64,000 nucleotides of DNA from Caenorhabditis elegans. Lineage: Eukaryota; Nematoda; Chromadorea; Rhabditida; Rhabditidae. The notes beneath the pieces were generated by a model. The model was not told the DNA's origin, made no database searches, and saw only the letters and a program-made list of their open reading frames with translations. Position 1 is the first letter of the stretch; each line of letters opens with the position of its first letter. Positions 26,801-38,090 of this stretch are shown in pieces. Location: contig NC_003284.9 of assembly GCF_000002985.6 (NCBI RefSeq), positions 4,650,001 through 4,714,000 on the forward strand, in the 5' to 3' direction. The position numbers were made by a program, and so were the translations under genes.

Positions 26801-27197
26801 TCCTGACGACAGCGAGGTGATCAGCGCCAACTCCCTTCATGACATTTTTTCAGACGGTATATTTCGATCTAGTTGATCGAGGTTATTTGCCAAAATTCAA
26901 AAATGGAGAAGTAATTCTTTACGCAATCACGACGGGTTACGTTTTATGGAACGCTGTTGTTGAACCTAGAGCAATTCGAAGAGGATACCTCAACTTTCTT
27001 TTTGGACTTGTTGGTGGAAAGTAAGGATCTAACTAGCTGTAACAACTTGACTTTTTCATTGCAGGATCTCGCTTTTCAATCGACGTCTCTACGATCATTT
27101 TGGCTTTGTTTCTCGAGATGTTTACACGAAAATTCCAGAATTCGATCCTAAATATGCAATGATTAATCCTATGCTTTACATGCCACTTGTTGAATAG
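23807..27197 (+). CDS. tmem-135: TMEM135 homologue
   Basis: Predicted 459-residue multi-pass membrane protein, close in length to human TMEM135 (about 458), which acts in mitochondrial dynamics and peroxisomal lipid metabolism. Exons: 23807-23914, 24842-24898, 24951-25084, 25137-25263, 25310-25461, 25663-26023, 26509-26649, 26854-27020, 27065-27197; all phases join. Diagnostic stretches are the N-terminal [12 protein letters not shown], the [16 protein letters not shown] segment near residue 110, a Cys/His cluster [10 protein letters not shown] around residue 230, and the C-terminal half with [11 protein letters not shown] and [16 protein letters not shown]. The ATG directly follows a TTTCTTACAG acceptor. 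Intron 1 is long (927 bp). Intron 5 contains a second open frame that could be an alternative exon. From memory this corresponds to worm gene K02G10.3. Confidence 0.92.
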
Positions 27198-27609
27198 TTT
27201 TTGATCTAATATTTGAAAAAAAACAGGTGTAATATAAAAAAAATAAATTTAATTTTTAATTTGAATTTTCCGATTCAGATTTTAGAATTTAATTTTCTTT
27301 TGTTCACTATCTGAAAATGTGAAAAAAATAAACAAAGTGATTTTGCGAGTAATTAACAACGCCTTTATTGTTCATAGACAGAGCATAGAAATATCAGAAA
27401 ATGTGTGTTGTTAGCTGATAAAAAACACCAAAAGAGATCTGGGGAGATAACTTTCCTTCGGAGGGAAAGGGGGGTTAAGCGACACCAATCAAATTCTAGA
27501 CAGCAAGAGAGAGTATGAAAAAAGAGAGTGTGAGAGAGAAAAACATATGATTTTTAATGATGAATTCGCCTCAGGAGTTGTTCGAGCAGAAGACGGTCGT
27601 CCTCGGTCA
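27198..27609. other. convergent 3' region of TMEM135 homologue and flp-11
   Basis: The two genes end tail to tail, 412 bp apart. AATAAA at 27242-27247 serves the left gene, and TTTATT at 27364-27369, read on the minus strand as AATAAA, fits the end of flp-11. No other gene is visible. Confidence 0.7.
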
Positions 27610-28066
27610 TTACTTGTTGTTGGCGAACTTGAGCTTCTGAAGAGTCGACAAAAGGTCGTGCATGTGGTCGAGTTGACCGGATCGGCCAAAGCGAACTGCA
27701 AAGCAAAATAAACGACACATGAAGCAAAGGCAAAAAGCGGAAGAAAAATTTTAAGACAACTTACCAAATGGTTGTGGGGCACCGTTCCGTTTTCCCTGGA
27801 GTGGGCTCTCTGGAGCAAAGTCTTCCTCGTCCAATGGAGACCTCTTTCCGAATCTAACGAGAGCATTTCTCATTCCACCACTAGCTCTTCCAAATCGAAC
27901 CAAGGCGTTCCGCATGGCACGTTTCTCCGCACTACAATAGATTTATATGGGTAATTGATAAAAATTGTTTTAAGAAAAAACTATACCTGACGTCATCATA
28001 AGATTGAGCAAAAGAAGCGGCAACGAAGACAATAAGGAGAAGTGCCAATGCAGAGAATTGAGTCAT
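27610..28066 (-). CDS. flp-11: FMRFamide-like neuropeptide precursor FLP-11
   Basis: Secreted 110-residue precursor processed in neurons into amidated peptides. Exons: 28066-27987, 27931-27765, 27695-27610. Residues 1-21 form a signal peptide (MTQFSALALLLIVFVAASFA). After a Lys-Arg site come three RFG-ending peptides, each bounded by basic residues and with Gly as amide donor: AMRNALVRFG, ASGGMRNALVRFG and NGAPQPFVRFG. A non-amidated spacer, SPLDEEDFAPESPLQG, sits between the second and third, and a non-RFamide tail (SGQLDHMHDLLSTLQKLK and a few residues) ends the precursor. The last intron splits the Val codon of the third peptide. These peptides match worm FLP-11, known as a sleep-promoting product of the RIS neuron. 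A TATA element lies 47 bases upstream of the ATG. Confidence 0.98.
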
Positions 28067-28112
28067 TATTCAGTATGAACTGCAAAAAGTGAGACGAGCG
28101 GCTAGGCGCAGT

Positions 28113-28121
28113 CTTTTTATA
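28113..28121 (-). promoter_or_regulatory. TATA box of flp-11
   Basis: TATAAAAAG on the minus strand, 47 bases upstream of the flp-11 start codon, is in a good position for a core promoter with a very short 5' leader. Confidence 0.6.
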
Positions 28122-28924
28122 CCTGAAACGATGTATTAGGAGGGGGCGTTGTAGATTCCGAAGAGAAAGCAAATAGCCGCAGGACATACTTTATTACTAT
28201 TTACAAATGGTTTGATGAGTTTTGAACGTTTTAATGAAAAATTTGCGAAATGGATTCTTCTCAAGGAAACTTCTTATGGAAAATAGGATGATGTCAATGG
28301 TTTCCAAAACGAAACCGAAGTGTAGGGTGTCTTTGGGCTTTTCAAAAGCAAGAAGTGAATAGATCAAATGCAGGTGTTCTGCGCTCTGAAACGTTCCACA
28401 GGCCACGCCTACTTGTGTGTGTGTGTGTGTGAGGAAACTGAGAAAAACGCAAGCAAAAAAGTCATCTTGAAAATAGCATTAAATTTCGGAAAGGAAGGAA
28501 AAGCTAGTTTTGCTTTTTTTAATAATGGAAAAAGTACTACAAAATGTGTACAATATTTTGTGAATATTTTGAGGACGCTTGTTCTAGTGTTCTTGAATTT
28601 TTAATTTAGAATTGTTATGAAGTTTTTATTCATTTCCAACAGATGCAGAGATTTTCTATACAGAAAACATTCTAATAATTATAATGTATATTTAAAAATT
28701 AAAACTTGCAAAAAAATTTCTTGAAAATTTACCAATTTGCCAAAACTTTAATTGAAAATTGTTGTAAAATTTGAAAAAGTTTGAAGTGTTTTATTAATAC
28801 GTGTCTGGTTTTTTGGAAACATTTTACTTGGTCCAGCACTTTAACTGGCACTTCTCCCAATAAAAGATCGGTTTATTTCCAAAATGCGTGCCTAACTGTT
28901 ATACCAAACAAATAAAGTTTTTTA

Positions 28925-29190
28925 AAAATCGGCAGTTGCCGCAAATTTCGCATTGTGTGCCGATGTGCCAAAATTGCCAGAATTTTTGATAATTTTTAAT
29001 TTTCATCATATTTCAAAAATTAAAAATATATCAAAACTTGATTCAAAGTCATAATCAATAGGTCATTTTCTTACTGAAATACCTAATATTTTGAGGTTTA
29101 TTGTTTAGCTAAATCACCAGTTCCGGCAATTGTTGGACTATAAACTTTTGGCAATATGCCGAAACTGCCGAAATTTCGACGCACTCCTGT
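28925..29190. repeat. degenerate GCCGAAA/TTGCC dispersed repeat
   Basis: Words such as GGCAGTTGCCGCAAATTTCG, GTGCCAAAATTGCCAG and TGCCGAAACTGCCGAAATTTC recur within 270 bp. Similar wording recurs near 41470-41900 and 48780-48990, so this is a diverged interspersed family. Confidence 0.5.
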
Positions 29191-31390
29191 TTACAGAAGA
29201 TTGAAAAAAAGCAGAATTAGAAGTTTTAAAGTTGAGATATTGGTCAGAAAATCGATTTCATTTTTACGAAAAAAATATTCCAAAAAGTCACAATGGAAAG
29301 TTTGAAAAATGACCCGTATTTATATATTCGTGTGTCCTTGTTTGACATGAAACCTTCTTATCGTTTTTCAATCTCCCCCACTTTTGCACTTTTTTGAAAA
29401 TCTTTCTTTACAAGAAGACGCACCTTGCAAAAAGTGCGCTCAAACACTGATTATGCCAAGCGAAACATGGGTGTGAAACTAGAAAAATAAATTAGATGCA
29501 AAATGGATTCGTCTATGCTTTTTCCTCAAATATTAAATGAGTTTACATCACTTGGCGCCGGGATTCGAACATCATAAATTTATGAGTTAGAAGATGCCCA
29601 CGAAGGTAAGATGCGGAAATATTTGACACGTCAGCAGGTTGTTAAGTTTCGTCGTCACAGTTTTGCATCTTTTCGTATTTTAACTTATATTTTATAATCT
29701 TATATTCAATGGAGTGTGGGTGTTTGTGGGTGGAACCAGGATTGAGGATGCTAAAAGTTGTGGGGGAATTACTCTTAACAGATTGAAAAATGAAGTGCGA
29801 AAAGATATGAGGAACTCTACTGGAACTGATGGGCCATAAAACCATGAAAACCTCTCTCACCCCATTCATCAACTTTAGAGGCTCAACATTTGGAAAAAAA
29901 AGGTTTGGGCTTTTGGGATACTTGTTTTTCTTTCTCCAGATCTTTCCAACTTTGGGGAACTAGTAAGCCACAATGGTTTCATAGAACTTGATGAATAGTC
30001 AGAGGGAACAATGAAACCTACAATGAATCGAACATCAAATGAAACTTGATATGAATAAATGATAAGATCACTAGTGGAACGGAAACTGGAATTAAAGCCT
30101 AGACCAACTTACATCATCTTTTTTCATTTTTCAGTCTGAGCACAATGTTATTCCTTTTTCAAAAATTGCAACAAGAGACCAGACAAAACACTTATTGAAC
30201 CTAAGGAAATGATTGAAATTTTTTTTCGGGACTGGAAACAACTAAAATTTATGAAAACAAAGAGCATCTTGGATGCTAGTTATTTTGAGATGCTAGTTAT
30301 TTTGAAAATTCTAGGTTTCATTCCAAAAAAGATAATCTCATTTTCTGTTAAATTTAAAAGCTTAGATTTTTACATGTATTTCAATGGCGAGCTTTAAAAT
30401 AAATTCTCCTAAAAAAAAAAAAAAAGTTGGATCCGAATTTGGCAAAACAGACTGATAATCATCATAAATTGAACAACACTTGGACCGAATGTGAGCTGCA
30501 AAAAAAGTTTGGAGCAATTTTGTGCTCACTTTAAGCTTCAGTTTTGGCAGTCTGGGATAGTTTTTCCAAGTTTTTCCCAAGCTGTACCATCTTCTGACTC
30601 TAAGAAGTGATACCAGTCTGAATATCAGAGTTCGATTTTTTACTGGACTAGAAAAGTGGTCTATGTTGTGTTGTTGCCTTGATCAGACTTACAGTTTTGT
30701 CCACACATCAAGAATTAGTGAGGGAAGAAATATAGGAGTTCAACTGTGATAAAAATCTTATGAAAACCGTTTTTTAAAACAACGCTGCACAAAAATCCTT
30801 CAAAAAAACAAAGTCATTGTATTCAAACTTATGAAACACGGTTTTTGGGTTTCTCCAAAATGTGCAGCTCGACCCAGGCCCACTCACATCATCTGGTGTG
30901 TTTTATCGGCCGATAGGTCTTTTGAAATGACGTGGAGATCCCGAAAACATTTGTTTTATTTCCCTCAATGAGTAAAGAACAAAGTGAAAGACTTCATCTG
31001 CATGAGGATAAAATGGGATCAAAGAAAAGTATCGAAATAAGAAAATGTAGAAAAGTAAAAAGATGAATAAATAAATGGGGGTGAAAATTCAAATGAACAC
31101 ACAATGCACAGTTTTGAAGTGAAAGTTTTCGAGAAAAAAAATGAGAGAATTGTTGTGACCATGAGGTCACTATAAATAGTAAAGTCAAAGAGCCGAAAGC
31201 GTGGGTGGGGGAGAAAGGAATGGAGAAGATAGTTGTAAAGTGATTGATAAAGCTGTGAAACGAAAGAAGAGGAATAAGTCATTGGGGGATAAGGGAGGAC
31301 TGCTTTTCTATACTTATATTCACAAACATTTGTTGAACTTTGACGCTCTTCAGTCAAATATTGATATCTTTCTTTGTGTCATTCTTTAAG

Positions 31391-32703
31391 CTATGTCACG
31401 TCAATTCCTGTGTGACCATGATTCCGCCACTCGGCATATCCCACGGATCGTCCGAAGCGAGGGCGGACGAAAGAGTCCATTTGTGCAAGTATGTTGTCGA
31501 CCCGAAAACCACCATCTCTGTAATGACGTCGCCTCTTGTGCCTAGAAATAAGAAACATCATGAATTCTCTTGACAATTTCGCGAGAATTTGTCAGGTCCT
31601 GTCAAAAACGCTACTCAACGAGCCAAACTCAAGAGGCCGCAGAGAAGAGAAAACAGTGCTACAGAGGACATGATAAATGTCTATAGTACAACTTTTCCAT
31701 TCTTCAATGTTTTGGCCAATTTTGATGTTGCTATTCTTAGAAGATCTCGAGTATGCTATATTTTTAAAATGTATAATAAAAATGTTTGCTGAACGTTTAT
31801 AGAAAGTCACTTAAAGCCACCAGAGACATTTAAAAATGTTTATGAAGGTTGGGCCAAGTGTAGCTCAATTTTTTGATAACGCGATATAATTTTTTAAGTG
31901 AAAATAGAAAAATTTCTACGTCTTTTTGAATACTATCAACAAAAATCAACAGTGAACTTGTTAGATGTTGACCAAAATAGCTTTTGTTGAAATTGTACTG
32001 ATATATTTTGAATGGGGTAAACTTGTTAACTTTTCTAGCGTAATATCGTTGTTTTAAACTTATGCTCATTTGAAAATGTTGGATAACTATCAATTTTGGA
32101 TAAAATTATGACCAGCACTTCCCGTAATATTTGTTCTCCAATTCTAGGAATGGGCAATTAGGCAAAGGTATATAAATCTGGTGAACTTTTCCAAAACTTG
32201 ATTAATAGAATCATTAGTCATGCGTGATCTTATAATTCCCCCCTGTTCACTGTTCCCTTCCCAATTTCCCTCATTTCTCTCCCCTGGATCCACCTGTTGT
32301 ACAGTACCTGTGTCGTCGGTGACGATGTTTATGGACGGCGTTCTTCCAGTCGTGCAACGTTCGCTTGTGCAGTCGATCCAGTCGTCCTCCTTTCCTCACC
32401 AAGAATCTACAAGACGACCCAAATTTTACAACCGTTTTTTGATGATCAAGAAAGACGGACATACGAGAGAGGCAATTTCATGAGCGGCGCTCGTAAAAAT
32501 TTAGCTTTTTTTGGCAACGGAAGCGCCCATCAACTCATAAATGTCCGACAGTTGTTTTATTCTTTGGAGACACTGGTGTCTGGTATCAAAACTCAAATGT
32601 TTCTAGACTAAGGAGTACACGCTTACTTTTCATGGGCCAATGCAAAATCCATTAGGACAATGAGGAGAAAGACGATTGCTATGTCTTGTATCCTGAGCAC
32701 CAT
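31391..32703 (-). CDS. predicted small secreted basic peptide precursor
   Basis: Three exons (32703-32627, 32406-32308, 31541-31391) join in phase to give 108 residues. The start ATG lies 16 bases after a TTTTCAAC-type leader ending GAAAATTTCAG, the arrangement of a trans-spliced or 5'-spliced worm gene. Exon 1 is a textbook signal peptide, MVLRIQDIAIVFLLIVLMDF then ALA, with cleavage predicted after residue 23. The mature part is strongly basic, with potential convertase sites LHKR, a His/Arg cluster, HKRRR and RFGR. The segment before RFGR reads NILAQMDSFVRPRFGR, so Gly could donate an amide. The last residues are SVGYAEWRNHGHTGIDVT. There are no cysteines. Exon 2's acceptor (CGTCTTGTAG) is weaker than the others, so its left edge is the least certain part. 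I recognise no named family; a neuropeptide or hormone role is inference. Confidence 0.6.
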
Positions 32704-33122
32704 TGTTTTGTTTTGTCTGAAATTTTCAACTGGAACAATAAATCATAATGAGTAATGTGTTAATTGTAAGTGACAAGATTGATAAAAGTAGACAACAATA
32801 AAAACTTGTTGTCTTTGAGAACGATGGCAGAATTGGGTGTGGTAGAAAAATGATGCAGAATTTCAAAAAAAAAAACACTCGGACACTATCAGAAAGGAAA
32901 AGCAGTTCAGTTTCATTGTTTCAAAGCTGCAGGTTTTACAAGACTCCAATTGTAACAAGGTTCGGAAAAAATTGAGGAACTAAACAAAACACACAATTTT
33001 AATTGCCAGACTCACTTCCAAAAAGGTGTTAATCGAATTAGCGAAAACAAACATTCAATTATAAATTTGGAAACCTTAAAATTGAACAACACAATTGAGC
33101 CGGTATTGTTCCTATGAGGGGC

Positions 33123-33136
33123 GGGGGGGGGGGGGG
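33123..33136. repeat. poly-G tract, 14 bases
   Basis: Fourteen consecutive G. In worms, such tracts form quadruplexes and need the DOG-1 helicase (FANCJ) for stable copying. Confidence 0.95.
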
Positions 33137-34499
33137 AGCTTAAAAATATACTGTATCAGCAAATACTTAACTATACTAATAACTAAAACTTAAATTAACT
33201 AATATTTAAATACTTAACACATACTGAAAATTCTGATACCAAATGGTGGTCAATTCTGGCCAATTCACTTACTATAAACGAAACATTACACTATTAAACT
33301 CAAACTTTTATTTCAACGTGTGTCTCTCTGCAAAAAAAAGCGAAACCACAAAAAATGTGAAACCCAAAATTTGTTCACAACAGATGAATAGTTCTTAGCT
33401 TATCACTAACAAAATCGGGCTCAATGTGCACATCGCGAATTAAATTTGCAGGTTGTTTCCGTTTTTTCAAGTGAAGATGAGATAATGACGGCATATTTGT
33501 TAAAAAAAGAACTAGTGACAGAATGAAATATTTTTAAAATCGCGACTTACCAAGAGTTGCGATTAGCAAACTATTGCAAACATGTTAGTGTGCAATTTGC
33601 AAAACGCATTTTAAATGTTGGTGGCAATATTCGGATAGTTTATGAGCAGCGTGTGCAATTGAAGAAGTTTTGACAATTTTTAAAGAATACTATTAGCGTA
33701 AGGGAGATAGGTAGGTAGGTAGGCTAGGTAGGAAGGGGAGAGGTAGCAAATCGAAGAAAACATCTCAAACTACTCTCGTCGCTGGATTTTTAGGTATGAA
33801 GCGTGTAGAAGTTTTTAGTTTTTATTCACTCAACGACTACATAAGTTTTTCGATGAAGGGAAACTCAAGAAATATTGATGCTTAGATAGAAAGTTAGATA
33901 ATTGGAACAGTAAACATTGCATCATAAAGATGACGTGAAATGGTGTTTAGAAAAGTCAACATACATACTTCTCAACCTTATATATCTAGAAATTCGTCAA
34001 ATAGAGGAAAATCCGGGCGCCACTTGATCGGAGTGAGAAAAAAGTGACGACATAGTTCTAAACTTCTAGAAACGCGTCAGGATACCAAATAATAACTGGT
34101 CGAGGAGAAGAAGCAGAAAGTCGTCGTCGTCGAAAAAAGAAGAGGGCACTGCATTTACATATGACGACTTCTACAGTATGCTGCGCTGTTATGGGTGTGG
34201 CCGAGATGACACTGCTGGGACATACTGTGAATGATGAGAAGACAGCTGCGGACAGGTGAATGAGTTGTGAAGAAAAACGGTTATGAAATGAGTGCATTGG
34301 GTCGGCGGTTTGTCAAATGAGTCACTTTTTTTTTTGGCGAGATTTGCGATGGAGGTGGGACGAAATGGAGAAGGAGGCGCTGTATGAGGTGAGAAACTGT
34401 TGAGGCTTCTCTCTTCTTTCACAATAATGTTCTACTTCACTGTTGCGCCTAGTTTTCTCGAACGTTGCAAGCTGATGAGAAACATTAAGACGTATATTT

Positions 34500-34511
34500 G
34501 GGGGGGGGGGG
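34500..34511. repeat. poly-G tract, 12 bases
   Basis: Twelve consecutive G, followed by further G-rich sequence to about 34523. Confidence 0.95.
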
Positions 34512-37500
34512 TGGAGTGGGGAGGCGAATAGGTCTTTAGGTTTGTCGGCATGCAACGAACGGCGGTGGGATATGATGAATCAGAAAGAGGGTGACGTTAC
34601 TTAGTGAATCATATATTGGAATGTAAGTTAGCCCACCCTGTAGGAAGCAGGTGTTACTTTCTTTTCGCAATCCTAGTTTAAATTTGAATTCACATTTCGA
34701 TTTCAAACAAGACCATTAGCACTCTCATTTGCAAAGTATAACACCTGAAAACTCATTTAGAGAAAGTATGAAACGCGTGCGGATAATTACTATATCCAGA
34801 TTGTAGTAGCTGGGTTGATTGAGAGTTCAATTCATCAAACTGTTCGTTTCGAAAACTTTCGCTAAGTGTGTTACAATGACGAATTTATGAAGCTATGTGT
34901 CATCTCCTTCATCCAAGTAATTCAGTAATAGCTGTTTGTTCTCGTTATTTCAATTTCGCACACTATTTCAATATTTAAACACACTTATCGCTGGCACAAA
35001 GAACTAAAGAGGGATCAGTTGCAAACCATCAGTGCCCGCAAAAATATTTGTAAGACATCGTCGGTATGATTGATGTGGTGTGAAATGATATGTGATTTGC
35101 AAGTCCTTTCTCTTTTTTGTTCTCCTTTCCGAAACACACATCGAAACTATCGGGGGAAAAAATGGCGAAAAGAGATACAAGGCATATTCATATTGATGCT
35201 AATACTCTGAATTCAAGCGTAAATACTTTTTTTCGTTTTCTCACCTTCCGTTTATTAACCGGATTTGAGGAGGTGGATAGTGTTGCGTAACACTTTTGCC
35301 CTCAACAAAGAAGGGCAGGATTTCTAATGGGTGTGGTAAACGAAAAAGTGACGAGAAGTTGGTAGGGGGTTAGAATTAGGTGAAAACGAATGCATTGTGT
35401 GTTAGGTTATCCACTAATTGTTCTAGTCTTGGAAGTAAAGTGTACAGTTGTTATATTTTTGGAAGAAGCTGTAAAAAATCAAGGAGAAAGAAGCTGAGGG
35501 GTCAAGCTGCAATTAATCACTTTGGGAGGGTCAAAAGAATTGAACTATCGTTAACGTCATTTGCTGGACACAAGTGATGTTCATAATTGTTTCCATTGTC
35601 CTGTTCCTCCAACGGAAACTATCATAATCTGAAGTTGGTAGGTCTATCACGTTTTCTTCCAAATCGAACAAACACTGGCATCAGGTATATCATCAAGATA
35701 ACTGAACAGATTTTCGTTTTTTTCAAGTCTTCGTCGTGTAGCCCACCGATATTGAATTGGTTGATATGACAGCGTGACCACGCCGCTAAACTATTTGTTT
35801 GTGAGTGACCTTTGTTCAGATTTCAATTTCCGTGCAGCCTTGGACTTATTGTAACATGGGCAAACTGAACTTCCTAAGCTCCTTCTTCTCGAACAATTCG
35901 ATTAGGCCAAGACTTTCGTAGTATTATAATCCAAAAGTGTAAAAGACAAATGTTCGTTCTTGTCATGTGCTGATAAAGTTAAAGCTTAATTCGTTCACTA
36001 ATTGCAATATGGTAGTAAAGCTTAAAATATGTTGCAAATAGGTGAAGTGGAAAAAGAAACAAAATGAGGGATTCCTCCTTGCCACGAAAAACGATAGCAT
36101 ACGGAAAATGAACGACCGGAAGCGAAATGAACAAAAAGAAAATTTGGCCGGGCGAAGGGTGACTAATCTGGTATCGTTCCATGCGGCGGAAATTTAATTA
36201 AACACTGGATTACGGTATTTAGGAAGGAAATGGTTAAAAAACCGTTATGCTAAATAAAAAAAAATGAATATGACTTAAGATTTAAATAATATAGTAGCTA
36301 TGTATATAGTGAAATAACAGAAGACACAATATATGAAGTTGTAGTGTTTGCAAAACTATCAATAATTTTGTGTCTTGAGTGATTATAGTTGGCTGAAAAG
36401 AAACCCGGTGGAAGTGATATCATGATAAGGATATATGTGTGGTCGCGTTACGGCTACAGTAATTGATGATAGCATAACCGTAGCTTTCACACTTTTACAA
36501 AGAGATTGATAAGGATGAACATATTTTAACTATAAGGTTAATAAATATGCAAAATTAGTATATATTTCAAAAATCAAAATGTGCACATTTTATATTTCAT
36601 AATGGCTTCCGGAGGCTTCAATCAAAAATAAGTTTTCACAATAACAAAACACTTGCGTCATTCAAAACTTGCACGAATTTTTGAAAGTTTATTACAAATA
36701 TTGGATCTAAGAGTCAGATACACTGCTTTAATTTGAGTCATGACTGAGCCAAGTCCTGCTAGTTAAGGCTTGGACCTGAGTCTGGACGTGATTTTCAAAT
36801 TTCTAGCGAGCTTTTCATCATTTCTCACTGATTATCGGCAAGGTTGAAAAACTTACCGTGAAGTTTAATATCAAGTATTGAGGAGTTGTACTATGTATGT
36901 CAACACAAAAATCGCTCTTTTGAACGAACAGAGCAATCTCGTTCTAATACCAATTTCAGATATTCTACCCCTTAATAGGAATTGGTGGCATGTTGTAAAA
37001 CTTGAGATGTACAATTTTTCATATGACATATTCTGCTCGGTGCTTTTTGCGTTTTACACATTGTTTTCTGTGTAGACTGTATTGCTAGAGAGAAGGGAAG
37101 AGTTCAGTCTACCAAGAGACCATCAAAAAAACGAACTTTGTAAAAAAACAATTGTACTTCCTCGATAACAACGTAATAGACGTATAATTATATTAAAAAA
37201 TTTACAGTATTTCTCTAGATTTCAGATTTTTAGTTAATTGCACAACTGCCTGGCAAATTTATCCTTTAAAAATTTTGGATTAAAAAAGTCAAATTCAATC
37301 AAGATCAAAAAAGGATGTTAGGTTTAATTTCTGTATCTGAATTATTTTCAAACACTTTCAATTTCATATTCTTGGATTAGTAAGTGACTCATTTGATAGG
37401 AAACGCACGGAGAAGGAATTAGTAGAATAATAATCAATAAATAGATTGAACCAGTTTTGAACGTGTTGTCAGACGACCGAACAGTTTAGCATGTTAGTTA

Positions 37501-38090
37501 TTTATCAGAAAGTATTTGGAGATATTACATATCTGCATCTGCAAACGAAACATTAATATATGAATTTAGAGTGAGGCGAGGCGAGGGAAGACAAAATTAT
37601 GTCATCATATCTAATCTCCTTCAGATTTCGGAATTGTTCCCGAAATTGGGGAGTATATTGAAACCGGCTTCGCATAATTATTGGGGTTGCATAAGTCAAA
37701 ATCAATTATAAATTGACGAATCCCTCAATCCGAAAATCGTGAGAACATTGATTGATAAATTTATGAAGAGAATTCTTTATTTCAAAAATGATAGGTATGG
37801 CAGAATAAATGACAATAAAACATATAAACAACAACCAAATGCAAATAATTTAAGATCACACAAAATAGATATTCGTTCGATGAACTTAGAAATAGAAATC
37901 AAACACAGATAGGAGAACACCCGGATTTGTAAAGTTGACTTTGAAAGTGGACGATTATATCCCGTTAACAGAAAAAATAAACACGTCGAAAAACTGAAGA
38001 TGACGAACTAGTACACCATTGTTTCGGGCGACAATCCGCTCGGCAAATTCTAAACGCAACTTGTTAGTTTAACTAAAAATAAAACTATCT

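Larger units (their letters stand above)
28067..31390. other. intergenic: flp-11 upstream region
   Basis: About 3.3 kb, without a supported coding exon. It includes a degenerate dispersed repeat rich in TTGCCGAAA/TTTCGGCAA words (about 28925-29190) and a tRNA-like 3' half on the minus strand at about 29550-29605. Regulatory sequence of flp-11 is expected here. Remaining open frames are short and AT-rich. Confidence 0.45.
32704..38090. other. long intergenic region
   Basis: About 5.4 kb between the peptide gene and the SLCO transporter. The left end should carry the promoter of the peptide gene. It holds two poly-G tracts (33123-33136, 34500-34511), a GGTA tandem near 33710-33735, and AT-rich filler. 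Frames of up to 79 codons on the minus strand at 34058-34555 are in a G-rich/C-rich block and lack splice or start support. I see no convincing gene. Confidence 0.45.
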
